Assembly (NCBI GenBank): GCA_945862385.1
Contig: CAMAXV010000001.1
Span: forward strand, 62,001-126,000
Length of the DNA: 64,000 bases
From: Chitinophaga pinensis
GTDB lineage: Bacteria; Bacteroidota; Bacteroidia; Chitinophagales; Chitinophagaceae
Direction: 5' to 3'
In this document: positions 35,335 through 44,700 of the stretch, in pieces
How the letters are laid out: the number at the start of each line of letters is the position of its first letter
Position numbering within the stretch: position 1 is the stretch's first letter
Translations under genes and position numbers: made by a program
The notes under the pieces: generated by a model
What the model was told of the DNA's origin: nothing
The model's input: the letters and a program-made list of their open reading frames with translations, nothing else
Database searches by the model: none

Positions 35335-38300
35335 TTATTTTCTTGTTATAAATGCATCGGTATTCATCAATGCAAGGGCCACATTAGACAAGGCAGTTAA
35401 TCTCAGTTCATCAACTCCATCTATCGTGCTGGCACCATTAGATAGCAGTGCTTTTCGTTTATCCGAGAGGTTGCGGTAGGTGTTTTCCTCTTCCTTGAAA
35501 AGGGCCATTGCAGCGGCAGCCTCCCGGGCTGTAGGCTGACTGCCCGTAATCAGCCTGAATCCAAAACGTATCTGGCTTTCCGGGGTACTACCTCCTTCTC
35601 TTATCATTCTTGCCGCAACAAATCTTGCAGCTTCCACAAACTGCGGATCATTGAGTAGCGCGAGAGATTGCATGGGCGAGCTCGAAACCTGACGTTTGAC
35701 TGCACAGACAGAACGGTCTGGCGCATCAAAAATATGGAGGAATGGCACAACACTGGTGCGTTTTCTAATGGTATAAATGCTCTTTCGGTACAGGTCTTCT
35801 CCGGTAGAAAGGAGGTATTGATAGCGCCAGGATTTATCACTGAGTTCTTCCCAAAGACCCGCAGGCTGATACGGATAAACACTGGGGCCACCTACTTTAT
35901 CAGAAAGCAAACCTGCTATCTGCAGGGCATTATCGCGGAGCATTTCTGCAGGGTACCTGTAACGCGGACTCCTTGTGAGCCAGGTATTGTCAGGGTCAAG
36001 CTTTTTTGCTTCTACTGAAGCAGCTGCCGATTGCCTGTAAGTTGCACTCATGAAAATATACTTCATCAATGCCTTGGTGTCCCAGCCATTCTCGCGGTAC
36101 CAGATAGCCAGGTGATCGAGTAGTGCAGGATGGGTAGGCAATGACCCCTGATTGCCAAAATCATCGGAGCTGTTGACCAGTCCGCGACCAAAAATAAGCT
36201 GCCATACGCGGTTCACAGCTACCCTGGATGTTAGTGGATGTTCAGGATCAAACATCCATTTGGCTAGACCAAGTCTGTTCCTTGGCAGTTGTTTACCAAA
36301 AGAAAATATCGCAGCAGGCGTGCCTGGCTGCACTTCTTCTCCATGGTTATCATAAACCCCTCTTTCCAGTAAAAACGTTTTGCGCGGCTTTGGCAGGTCT
36401 CCCATCACCATCACTTCTTTCGTTGAATCATACAGATCACTCAGTGATTTCCTTGCCAGTAAGAGGTGAGAACTATCCTGGGTGCTCTTCAAACCAGTCA
36501 GATTGAAAGGTTTGAGTTGATGAAGATGGCGGACTTCAGCTGCCACCAATTGGTTATTAAACAGGTGAAATTCATCAATTTCACCATCCGGCATACTTCT
36601 GTCAAGATCCCGTTTACCGAATACCAGTCCACGGTACCTGTTGGTCTTGTGGATATTGGGATAGGAGCGGATGTTCTTGTACAGCTGATCATATTCAACA
36701 GTGGTTGCAGTCTGCTTTCCATCTATGAAAAAAGTCACTCCGGAAGCCTTGCTGCTTCCGTCGTAACTGACTGCAATATGGTACCAGCGACCGGGTTCCA
36801 GTGCAGTTTTGGTAAATACACTGATAGCGTCGTGTGGGAATGCATGACTGAGCCTGAAATTAAGCTTGTTTTCTTTTAACAAAAGATCATACCCCTGATA
36901 GCCGTACCGGTGTGGATCGCTGGCATGGAATACTGTTGCCAATGGATATTTCTCCGGAACTTTTATCCATAAACTGAAAGCAAACGGATCGTAACGTTCG
37001 AAATAAGCTATGTTGTAGGGTTCAAAAGCAACAGTGGTTTCGTCGTTGTACTTCAGGGAAAGGCCTTTTACTCCCTCACCTGATTCTGCCTTTCTCACCA
37101 TTGCATCCAGTTTGTTTGCTGTTGCATTGATATAATATTCCTTATCCTTGATTTTTTTAATGCTCTCGAAATCCAGTTTGGCCAGCAGTTTAGAAGATAA
37201 AAGTCTGGCTATTTCTTCCTGACTGGCTTTTTCAAGCCTTACAGCTTCGTCTTTAAATCTGGCTTGTTCCTTTTTTTCGAGTGAGGCAATCTGCCCAGAC
37301 AACAGACCAATCTTCCTTTCAGTTTCAGGTGTTGTAAGACGAAGGGTTGGACCAGCTACCATGTCCGGACCACCATAATTGGGACTACCCTTCTCAAAAG
37401 TGCTGTTGAAAAAGGCAAAGAGGGAGTAATAATCCTTCTGACTCACAGGATCGTATTTATGGTCATGACACTTGGCACAACCTAGTGTAAGACCCAGTAG
37501 CGCAGTACCCAGCGTGTTTGTGCGGTCAGTCACATACTCCACCCTGAATTCCTCTTCGATGATTCCTGCCTCCGAATTTTGTTTATGCATGCGGTTGAAG
37601 CCCGTAGCCAATACCTGTTCCTGAGTGGGCTTTGGTAGAAGGTCTCCTGCAAGTTGCCAGGTTATGAACTGATCAAAAGGAATGTTGCGGTTATAGGCAC
37701 TTACGACCCAGTCTCGCCAGGGACTGACCTCATGATGCTTATCATCAAGATAACCATGACTATCCGCAAACCTCGCCACATCCAGCCAATACGCCGCCAT
37801 GCGCTCACCGTAATGCTTCGAAGAGAGCATCCTTTCAACCAGCCGCTCATAAGCTGAAGGATCCTTATCCCGGATGAACCGGTCAACTTCAGCCACCGTT
37901 GGGGAAATACCCCGGATATCAAAACTCAGTCTCCTGATGAGGGTCTCCCTGTCGGCTTCAGCAGCCGGTTTGAGGCTTCGCTGTTCCTGATCTGCGAGGA
38001 TGAACTGATCGATAGGGTTCTTTACCCATGCCTTATTGCTTACTGCGGGAGCTGTCTGCTTTTTAGGCGCCACAAAAGCCCAGTGGGGCTTATACTCAGC
38101 GCCTTGTTCGATCCATTTGATGATGATGGCTTTTTCCTGCTCTGTGAGTGTAAGATGCGACTCAGGAGTAGGCATTTTATATTCGGGATCATTGCTTAAG
38201 ATGCGGTGGATAACCTCACTTCTACGTAAGTTTCCAGGCTTAATTGCCTTCAGTCCGGATTCAGTCACTTTAGTGTATGATGCCTCCGGAATATCCAGTC

Positions 38301-38514
38301 GAAGGTCAGCCTTCTGCTTTTTGGCATCCGGGCCATGACAGGCAAAACATTTGTCTGAAAGGATACGCTTGACATCCCTGTTGAAGTCTATTTCTTCGGG
38401 AAGTGATGCATAAGCAGCTGCCACATCTTCAGGCATATCAACTTGTCCGCACGATGAAATCATGAACAGGCATGCCGGTAACAAAAGATTTGAAAACAGA
38501 GATTTTCTGGTCAT
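35335..38514 (-). CDS. Cytochrome PSCyt1-DUF1549-LamG-DUF1553 lipoprotein
   Basis: 1059 aa from the ATG at 38512-38514; a TTG two codons earlier is rejected. Lipoprotein signal with Cys22 (FMISSC). Domains in order: a Planctomycete-type cytochrome with heme motif CFACH (56-60) and axial Met candidates in YKMPTPESHL; DUF1549 (about 165-370, SFDIRGISPTVAEVDRFI, ATGFNRMHKQNSEAGIIEEE, LGCAKCHDHKYDP with a second CxxCH); a LamG/concanavalin domain (about 475-650, FAFSLWIKVPEK, WYHIAVSYDGSS); and DUF1553 (about 740-1050, NRLGLAKWMFDPEHPLTSRV, VNRVWQLIFGRGLV). These proteins occur with DUF1501 and are linked to degradation of complex glycans. First gene of its operon. Confidence 0.92.
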   Translation of the reverse strand: MTRKSLFSNLLLPACLFMISSCGQVDMPEDVAAAYASLPEEIDFNRDVKRILSDKCFACHGPDAKKQKADLRLDIPEASYTKVTESGLKAIKPGNLRRSEVIHRILSNDPEYKMPTPESHLTLTEQEKAIIIKWIEQGAEYKPHWAFVAPKKQTAPAVSNKAWVKNPIDQFILADQEQRSLKPAAEADRETLIRRLSFDIRGISPTVAEVDRFIRDKDPSAYERLVERMLSSKHYGERMAAYWLDVARFADSHGYLDDKHHEVSPWRDWVVSAYNRNIPFDQFITWQLAGDLLPKPTQEQVLATGFNRMHKQNSEAGIIEEEFRVEYVTDRTNTLGTALLGLTLGCAKCHDHKYDPVSQKDYYSLFAFFNSTFEKGSPNYGGPDMVAGPTLRLTTPETERKIGLLSGQIASLEKKEQARFKDEAVRLEKASQEEIARLLSSKLLAKLDFESIKKIKDKEYYINATANKLDAMVRKAESGEGVKGLSLKYNDETTVAFEPYNIAYFERYDPFAFSLWIKVPEKYPLATVFHASDPHRYGYQGYDLLLKENKLNFRLSHAFPHDAISVFTKTALEPGRWYHIAVSYDGSSKASGVTFFIDGKQTATTVEYDQLYKNIRSYPNIHKTNRYRGLVFGKRDLDRSMPDGEIDEFHLFNNQLVAAEVRHLHQLKPFNLTGLKSTQDSSHLLLARKSLSDLYDSTKEVMVMGDLPKPRKTFLLERGVYDNHGEEVQPGTPAAIFSFGKQLPRNRLGLAKWMFDPEHPLTSRVAVNRVWQLIFGRGLVNSSDDFGNQGSLPTHPALLDHLAIWYRENGWDTKALMKYIFMSATYRQSAAASVEAKKLDPDNTWLTRSPRYRYPAEMLRDNALQIAGLLSDKVGGPSVYPYQPAGLWEELSDKSWRYQYLLSTGEDLYRKSIYTIRKRTSVVPFLHIFDAPDRSVCAVKRQVSSSPMQSLALLNDPQFVEAARFVAARMIREGGSTPESQIRFGFRLITGSQPTAREAAAAMALFKEEENTYRNLSDKRKALLSNGASTIDGVDELRLTALSNVALALMNTDAFITRK

Positions 38515-38682
38515 GTGCAACAGGAAGTTTTAAGACAATTAACTCAGGCGTATTAGGGCAACTCAATTTACGAATAAATTTAACATCAACTTGAAAAGTT
38601 GAAAGTCTAGTAGTTGCAATAGTACTAAATCTTAAAGGTGTTGATGAGTTTCACTAATTTCAAAGTAAACAACGATTGGGTC

Positions 38683-40914
38683 ATGATGAAAAAAACTTTT
38701 CTTAAGTTATTACCATTACTTCTTTTTTTTCTACCGATAGTGCTTTTGTCACAGGAAATACATGTATCGAAAAAGGGTAACGACAATAACCCGGGTACAA
38801 AATTGAAACCGCTGGCTACTCCTGAAGCTGCAAGGAATCTTTTGCGGGAAATGCGTGCAAAAAACAAAGGGCAGGGAAAACCCGCTACTGTATTGATCCA
38901 TGCAGGTACATACGACCTTGCAAGTACCTTTGTACTCGACAGCAGGGATGCAGGAACTGAAGATCGTCCGATTACCTGGATGGCAAACGGCAGTGATAAT
39001 GTGATCCTGAGCGGAGGGAAAACCATCTCCCCGGATTTATTTAAAAAAATCAGCAATCCGGCTACTTTAAAAAGATTGAACAAGACTGCGGCTGATCAGG
39101 TACTTGAGCTGGATATCCATGCTGCGGGAATAACCAACACCGGCAAACACAGACAATACGGACATGCACTGCCGGTGATACCTTCTACCATGGAACTGTT
39201 CTTCAACCACGAACCCATGACGCTGGCAAGGTATCCCAATAAAGGGAATATCAAAATAGGAAAGGTAAAAGATGCTGGCTCTGTTCCAAGAGTTGGCGAT
39301 AAATCGAACCGTGGTGCGGTTTTCAACTATACTGATGAACGTCACACAAAGTGGGCGGGACAACAAAATATCTGGATACAAGGCACACTAAACTACGGAT
39401 TCGCAGATGATTACAATCCCATCGCAACCATCGATACCATCAGCAAAACAGTCAAACTGGGTAAACCACACCTCTATGGAGTTGGCGCAGGAAATGACTT
39501 TCAATCTTATGTAGCCATCAATATCCTCGAAGAACTGGATATGCCTGGTGAATGGTTTCTTGATGAATCTTCGGGTAAACTCTATCTCTGGCCACCCGCA
39601 TCCATGCAGGGTGCTGATATCAAAGTGTCTGTACTGGAAGAACCCGTGATTGCATTGGAAGGAGTCAGTTACCTTCGGTTTTCAGGGATGAAAATTGAGG
39701 GCGGCAGGGGTATTGGTTTGTATATGGAAAACTGCTCCTACACTGAAGTAGCAGGTTGTACCATCCGCAATGTAGGCACCACGGGCATTGTGATGGGACA
39801 GGGTGCTAAACTGCTGGATGAGAACAGCTCGGTGGATGATTACGTGGGTGTTCCAGTATCGAGAGAGGTCGGAAGCTACCAGAATCATATTTACCGCAAC
39901 ACAACCTGGAACCGGAATGCAGGGCACCACAACCGCATCCTGAGTTGTGATATCTACAATACCGGTAGCGGTGGTATCATGTTGAGTGGCGGAGATAAAC
40001 AAACACTGACTCCGGGAAACAACACAGTAGAGAACTGCAGGGTTTCTCTTTACAACAGAAGAAACAAGTTCACCTATGCCGGCATCCGGGTAGATGGTTG
40101 TGGCAACAGGATTGCACACAATGAAATCTTCAACTCAGACTGGCATGGTATTTTTGTACATGGTAATGAACATGTGTTTGAATACAATCACATCCATGAT
40201 GTTACACTCAATTCCAATGATACCTCACCCTGGTATATCGGCAGAAATCCGAGCGACAGAGGCAACATAGTTCGCTTTAATTTCTTCGATCACTGCGGCA
40301 ACAAAAACCGCATGAATATGGGCATCTACTGTGACGATTCTTCTTCTGACGTGCTTATTTATGGAAACGTCTTCAACGACATGCTTACAGACCATGGTGT
40401 GCTTTTCAGCAACACAGGATGGCACCTGATAATGAAAAACAATATCGTCATCAATCCCATTGCCCACACTGCCGTCACCTCAGCCAACTACTATACCTGG
40501 GCTGCTCCCCAGGCTTTACAAATGTTTGGTGAAAATGGCATCGTACGCAACAGGCTGACAAAAGACATTGATTTCCAGTCGCCCCCCTACTCCACAAAAT
40601 ACCCGGCACTCATGCCATACCTGGATGTCATCACACCTGGTAAAGAATGGCAATCCATGCGGGCCAGGGGAAATATGCTTGAAGGAAACCTGATCATCGG
40701 TGGTCCGGACAACCCCATCAAACTTCTTGGAGGTGAGCATGCCCAGATGGAAGGTAAAAACAACTGGGTTACCAAAGAGGATCCGGGGTTTGTGGACATG
40801 AAAAATAAAAATTTTGCACTGAAAGCCGATGCCAAAGTCTTTCAGATGATTCCGGGATTTGAACCCGTCCCTTTCAGCAAAATGGGTATTTACAAGGATA
40901 AATACAGAAAATGA
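38683..40914 (+). CDS. Secreted right-handed parallel beta-helix protein, possible glycoside hydrolase
   Basis: 743 aa from the ATG at 38683 (the ATG at 38686 is equally good; the frame opens at a GTG at 38638). Signal peptide FLKLLPLLLFFLPIVLLSQ. The start of the mature protein (EIHVSKKGNDNNPGTKLKPL) and the segment MELFFNHEPMTLARYPNKGN resemble parallel beta-helix enzymes of the GH141-like type. The central part has beta-helix rungs rich in Gly/Asn (GIGLYMENCSYTEVAGCTIR, NRILSCDIYNTGSGGIML, GIFVHGNEHVFEYNHIHD). Probable role is cleavage of a plant or algal polysaccharide in the periplasm; substrate unknown. Convergent with the propeller gene, 7 nt apart. Confidence 0.75.
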   Translation: MMKKTFLKLLPLLLFFLPIVLLSQEIHVSKKGNDNNPGTKLKPLATPEAARNLLREMRAKNKGQGKPATVLIHAGTYDLASTFVLDSRDAGTEDRPITWMANGSDNVILSGGKTISPDLFKKISNPATLKRLNKTAADQVLELDIHAAGITNTGKHRQYGHALPVIPSTMELFFNHEPMTLARYPNKGNIKIGKVKDAGSVPRVGDKSNRGAVFNYTDERHTKWAGQQNIWIQGTLNYGFADDYNPIATIDTISKTVKLGKPHLYGVGAGNDFQSYVAINILEELDMPGEWFLDESSGKLYLWPPASMQGADIKVSVLEEPVIALEGVSYLRFSGMKIEGGRGIGLYMENCSYTEVAGCTIRNVGTTGIVMGQGAKLLDENSSVDDYVGVPVSREVGSYQNHIYRNTTWNRNAGHHNRILSCDIYNTGSGGIMLSGGDKQTLTPGNNTVENCRVSLYNRRNKFTYAGIRVDGCGNRIAHNEIFNSDWHGIFVHGNEHVFEYNHIHDVTLNSNDTSPWYIGRNPSDRGNIVRFNFFDHCGNKNRMNMGIYCDDSSSDVLIYGNVFNDMLTDHGVLFSNTGWHLIMKNNIVINPIAHTAVTSANYYTWAAPQALQMFGENGIVRNRLTKDIDFQSPPYSTKYPALMPYLDVITPGKEWQSMRARGNMLEGNLIIGGPDNPIKLLGGEHAQMEGKNNWVTKEDPGFVDMKNKNFALKADAKVFQMIPGFEPVPFSKMGIYKDKYRK

Positions 40915-40921
40915 ATACTTC

Positions 40922-41965
40922 CTATACGCGTTCCAGCATATAAGGATAAGTGTTGCCCGCATTCCACTGAGCTACATAGAGATTTTTATCGGCATCAACG
41001 CATACATCATGGCAATGTTTGAAGATGGGTTCAGCCTGAACCATAGGCAGTAATTCGCCTTTTTTATAAGTTGGTTTTGTACCTCCGGGATTAGAAACAA
41101 CCCTGTTGTTGCCATCCAGGATGGTTACAAATCCAGCATTGTAGGTAAGCATGTGGTTTTTAAGTGCTGAAAAACAAACCCCTGAATACAGATTTTCGCC
41201 ATCAAATACAGCTCGGCTTACATATGCACCGGGAACCTGTATAGAAGACCTGTATGTTCCATCGAGTCCAAAGATCTTGAAACAGGTTTTTATACGGTCT
41301 GTGCACATTAATACCGGATCATTCGGGTTGCGTGTGTCCAGCGTAACACCATGCACCTGTTTGAAATTTTTTTCGCCGAAACTGTCACCGCCAAATTTAC
41401 GGATGAATTCTCCCTTTGCAGTGTACTGCAAGATAAACTGCGAACCATAACCATCTGCGATGTAGATATCACCATTCGGACCAATACAGGTTTCTGTAGG
41501 TTTGAATTTGTCACAGTCACCGTATTGTCCGATTGTTTTTGGATGCCTGATAGTAAGGAGAATCCTACCATCCATCGTTGTCTTATACACCTCACCCAAT
41601 TCATGGTCTGTGATATACAGGAACTCTTCACCCCCCTCATCATGGATTGTTAGTCCATGGCCACCAGGAAATGCATGACCCCAGCTGTCCAACAACTTGC
41701 CTGACCTGTCGTATATGATGATGTTATTCTTCTTTTCATTCGTCAGAAGAATAATACGTTTCTTTTTATCCATCACCATTTCATGACAGTCTTTCACTGG
41801 AGTCCGGGCATCAAGCACACCCCAGTTGCGGTTCACCCTGTAACGAAAATCACCATGTCCAATGATGGGTCCATCATTATTACGGACTCGTATGATATTG
41901 AATGATGCAGCAGTAAAAGCCAGTGCCCCTAGGGCTGCATTTTTGATGAATTGACGTCTTTGCAT
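40922..41965 (-). CDS. Tat-exported NHL-type beta-propeller protein
   Basis: 347 aa from the ATG at 41963-41965 (MQRRQFIKNAALGALAFTAA), which gives a clean Tat signal peptide; the upstream extension to 42070 is not credible. The rest shows repeated propeller blades: CHEMVMDKKKRIILLTNEKK, GHGLTIHDEGGEEFLYITDH, TCIGPNGDIYIADGYGSQFI, KHCHDVCVDADKNLYVAQWN, as in NHL-repeat proteins related to peptidylglycine lyases. A catalytic role cannot be read. It is divergent from the metallophosphoesterase gene, with 114 nt between the starts, so the two may share control. Confidence 0.82.
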   Translation of the reverse strand: MQRRQFIKNAALGALAFTAASFNIIRVRNNDGPIIGHGDFRYRVNRNWGVLDARTPVKDCHEMVMDKKKRIILLTNEKKNNIIIYDRSGKLLDSWGHAFPGGHGLTIHDEGGEEFLYITDHELGEVYKTTMDGRILLTIRHPKTIGQYGDCDKFKPTETCIGPNGDIYIADGYGSQFILQYTAKGEFIRKFGGDSFGEKNFKQVHGVTLDTRNPNDPVLMCTDRIKTCFKIFGLDGTYRSSIQVPGAYVSRAVFDGENLYSGVCFSALKNHMLTYNAGFVTILDGNNRVVSNPGGTKPTYKKGELLPMVQAEPIFKHCHDVCVDADKNLYVAQWNAGNTYPYMLERV

Positions 41966-42079
41966 GTCGATGGTTCTTAGCTTAAAAGTAGGCATTGTTC
42001 GGATATAACTATACATAAACATCCTCATCGATAAATTCATTAATTTCAGTGCAGCAGCAAAACACTGCATACAAATCAG

Positions 42080-43078
42080 ATGGACAGAAGAAAAGTAATC
42101 GGAAACCTAACCCTTGCCTCACTGGGCATTGCAGCTACCGGATTTGCCAGGGGAAACATGTGCACATCATCGGTTCTGCAACGGGAGGGTTCCTTTTCTT
42201 TAAATGGACACATCTTGCGTTTCACACATCCGGGCATCAGCAAAAATTTTTCCATCACCATGCTGGCAGATACCCATCTCTTCAAGGATGATGAGCGGGG
42301 ACTGCCATTCACGGGCTTCAGCGGAAGGATGGCAAAAGCCTACAACAGCACGAAACATTTTATCAGCGGTGAATCCACCAATCCCGAGAAAGCATTTGTA
42401 GAAACGATACAAATCGCACAGCAAAACAATTCCGCCATGCTGGCCATGATTGGAGATATTTTCAGTTTCCCTTCCGAAGCGGCTGTGGACTTTGTGAGGG
42501 ATGAATTGAAAAAGATTGGGTTGGATTATATGTATACTGCAGGTAACCACGACTGGCATTATGAAGGGATGGAAGGAACTTCTGATGCATTAAGAGATAC
42601 CTGGATTAAAAAACGATTAATAAGCCTGTACGGAAATCAGAATCCATATGCACAACGCAGGGAAATAAATGGTGTAATCTTCATCACCATCGATAATTCC
42701 ACCTACGAAATCAATGCAGAACAACTCAGTTTACTGGAATCTTGCCTCCATGAAAATAAACCCTGCTTCCTGCTGCTGCACATACCACTCTATGCTCCTG
42801 GCAGACCAGTTTCATTTGGTTGCGGACATCCACAATGGAATGCAGCGAATGATAAAAATTTTCAGTTGGAAAGAAGAATGCCCTGGCGCACAGCAGGTCA
42901 TACTTCAACGACCATGGCATTTTACAATGCTGTTTTTTCAGCACCTAATCTGATGGGTATCCTGGCCGGACATATCCATCAACCTTCTGTTGATGTAATC
43001 AATGGTATTCCTCAAGTAGTGGCTGCAGCCAACGCAAATGGTGGATACCTGCAGGTGAATTTCGTATCAGGAAAATAG
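42080..43078 (+). CDS. Exported metallophosphoesterase
   Basis: 332 aa. The start (MDRRKVIGNLTLASLGIAAT) is a Tat-like signal with two Arg. Calcineurin-like metal-binding motifs follow in order: MLADTHL, MIGDIF, TAGNHDW, LLLHIPLYAPGRP and GILAGHIHQPS. Expected to hydrolyse phosphoesters with two metal ions in the periplasm or on the outer surface; substrate unknown. It stands in the secreted-protein cluster next to the propeller gene (divergent) and the Dabb gene (convergent and abutting: one gene ends at 43078, the other at 43079). Confidence 0.88.
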   Translation: MDRRKVIGNLTLASLGIAATGFARGNMCTSSVLQREGSFSLNGHILRFTHPGISKNFSITMLADTHLFKDDERGLPFTGFSGRMAKAYNSTKHFISGESTNPEKAFVETIQIAQQNNSAMLAMIGDIFSFPSEAAVDFVRDELKKIGLDYMYTAGNHDWHYEGMEGTSDALRDTWIKKRLISLYGNQNPYAQRREINGVIFITIDNSTYEINAEQLSLLESCLHENKPCFLLLHIPLYAPGRPVSFGCGHPQWNAANDKNFQLERRMPWRTAGHTSTTMAFYNAVFSAPNLMGILAGHIHQPSVDVINGIPQVVAAANANGGYLQVNFVSGK

Positions 43079-43456
43079 CTACTTCCCTGCCCAATAGTCG
43101 ATTACCAGCACTTTATCCAGGTGCGGTTTCAAGACATCTACAAATGCTTTGTGTGCCGGATGTGGCAGGTAAATTTCACGGTCTTTCTCTGATGTGAAAG
43201 TCACAAAAAAACAATGGGTGAAACCCTGATTCAAACCTTCGGGACTGTTGTTCTTCCCCCATTCAAAATCCTTGATTTCCTTTATCTGGGCAGGAAGTTT
43301 CTTGAAGGCATCTTCTACTGTTTTAACTTCAGCAGCACTGCTTGTAGATTTAAACGAAAAAAGTACCACGTGACGCAAACTGCCACCTTGTTGCTGTGCT
43401 TGGGTCATAGTTGATAAACTGCAAAAAATGAGTAAAGAAAGGACAAGCTTTTTCAT
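43079..43456 (-). CDS. Secreted Dabb (stress-responsive alpha/beta barrel) protein
   Basis: 125 aa with signal peptide MKKLVLSLLIFCSLSTMTQA. The mature 100 residues are one Dabb domain: LRHVVLFSFKSTSSAAEVKT, the NSPEGLNQGFTHCFFVTF segment, then YLPHPAHKAFVDVLKPHLDK and VLVIDYWAG. Dabb dimers are usually cytoplasmic or plant proteins of unclear role; exported forms are frequent in Bacteroidota carbohydrate clusters. Monocistronic by layout. Confidence 0.9.
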   Translation of the reverse strand: MKKLVLSLLIFCSLSTMTQAQQQGGSLRHVVLFSFKSTSSAAEVKTVEDAFKKLPAQIKEIKDFEWGKNNSPEGLNQGFTHCFFVTFTSEKDREIYLPHPAHKAFVDVLKPHLDKVLVIDYWAGK

Positions 43457-43517
43457 ATCAGCAATTTAATCAATAACTTGTTATGTCTATTCAGCATATA
43501 CATTAAAATTGTTGCCC

Positions 43518-44378
43518 ATGAAAAAATGGTTCTTCATAATCCTCTTGTACCTCTGCAATGGAGCTTTCGGACAAACCAGTTCCCGCGCAAGAGACAATGA
43601 TATTTTACAACTGTTGCATCAGTATTTCGCTGAAACCCCCTCCTCCTCTTCGATGATGGTAAATGGTGGCAACGGATTGATGACAAAAAGGAAGTTTGAA
43701 CTGGTAAGAGATTCTCTCATAATCATGATACATGATCCGAAAGATCTGATTTCTGGTACTGATTTCTTTGATACCATAAAGATTCCCATGCGTTCTATCA
43801 ATAAGGTGGCGCTCATCAGAGAAAATGGAGAAAACGGTATGCCTGGAACAGCGATTCAATTTACTCCCAAAAAAGAACCTTACGGTCAGGTTAAAGTGGA
43901 AGATGTGGGTTCAGCCGGCAACAGCAAGATTGATGAAAAGCAACTGAATCAGGTTCGGGGCTCTTCAGTTGGACAGCGGATAGCAGGACAGGCTGCAGGT
44001 GTAAGGGTATCCAATGATAACAGTCCGGGTGGAGCACCTCGCATCAATATCCGCGGCATCAGTTCGGTATTTTCCGGTAATAATCCCCTCTATATTGTGG
44101 ATGATGTTCCAATGAGCAATATAAACCTCCTGAATCCTGATGATATCGCATCCATTGAAATCCTCAAGGATGCATCCGCAACCGCATTATACGGAGTCAG
44201 GGGTGCCAATGGTGTGGTGCTCATCAAAACCAAAAAAGGCGGAGAGGAAGAACCGGCTAACAATACCGAAAGCATAACGCCCTTTGCCCTTTGGGTTTTT
44301 GGCAACAAAGCAAAGGAAATGAAAAAGGCCAAGGATGATAAAAGACTCCTTGACCTTCTTCAGGCCCGAATTGATTGA
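43518..44378 (+). CDS. Stand-alone TonB-receptor plug-domain protein without barrel
   Basis: 286 aa from the ATG at 43518 (an upstream TTG at 43509 is less likely). Signal peptide MKKWFFIILLYLCNGAFG. An N-terminal domain of about 120 residues of unknown kind is followed by a SusC-type plug: DEKQLNQVRGSSVGQRIAGQ, GAPRINIRGISSVFSGNNPL, YIVDDVPMSNI, LNPDDIASIEILKDASATAL and YGVRGANGVVLIKTKKG. The protein ends about 45 residues later, where a barrel of 600 or more residues would start. The stop is followed by no trace of barrel sequence in any frame, only a palindromic repeat, so it looks like a complete short protein, not a broken receptor. Confidence 0.82.
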   Translation: MKKWFFIILLYLCNGAFGQTSSRARDNDILQLLHQYFAETPSSSSMMVNGGNGLMTKRKFELVRDSLIIMIHDPKDLISGTDFFDTIKIPMRSINKVALIRENGENGMPGTAIQFTPKKEPYGQVKVEDVGSAGNSKIDEKQLNQVRGSSVGQRIAGQAAGVRVSNDNSPGGAPRINIRGISSVFSGNNPLYIVDDVPMSNINLLNPDDIASIEILKDASATALYGVRGANGVVLIKTKKGGEEEPANNTESITPFALWVFGNKAKEMKKAKDDKRLLDLLQARID

Positions 44379-44404
44379 TTCAATAATTGATCTGTTGTGC
44401 AATT

Positions 44405-44618
44405 AAAAACTTCAAAAACTCCCCTCCTGTCCAGGAGGGGTGGCACGAGTGAGTTTGCACCGAAGGTGCAGACGAACGAGCTTGCCTGCCGGAGGCAGGT
44501 GACGGGGTGGTGGATTTAAAAAATCTAGTTCCACCACCCCGCCGAAACAAACTCACTTCGTTCATTTGTTTCGGCACCCCTTCCGGCGCGGCGGACAGGC
44601 TCTGTCCAGGAGGGGAGT
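44405..44618. repeat. Palindromic intergenic repeat element, copy 1
   Basis: This fills most of the 322-nt gap between two convergent genes (44379-44700). Outer arms ACTCCCCTCCTG (44418-44429) and CAGGAGGGGAGT (44607-44618) are perfect complements; inner arms GGGGTGGTGGA (44504-44514) and TCCACCACCCC (44530-44540) also are. It includes the local hairpin CTTGCCTGCC-GGA-GGCAGG. The left half is shared with copy 2 at 53985, including the AAAAACTTCAAAA lead. Such elements are known in Bacteroidota genomes; here it may also end transcripts from both sides. The rest of the gap shows nothing else. Confidence 0.85.
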
Positions 44619-44700
44619 AAGTCTCCATTTTGGTAGCATAAAATATTAATTTTAAGCTTCTAAAAACTTGTGTTTATGGGACAAAGCGTTAATAAAATAA

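Noticed and set aside
34481-35479. Open frame of 332 codons on the + strand
   Set aside because: It is fully antisense to the DUF1501 and DUF1549/DUF1553 genes, whose products are clearly conserved; the antisense product has no recognisable domain or sensible start.
43518-44378. Truncated SusC receptor (pseudogene)
   Set aside because: No remnants of barrel strands in any frame behind the stop, and an intact signal peptide and N-terminal domain; a complete short protein is the simpler reading.
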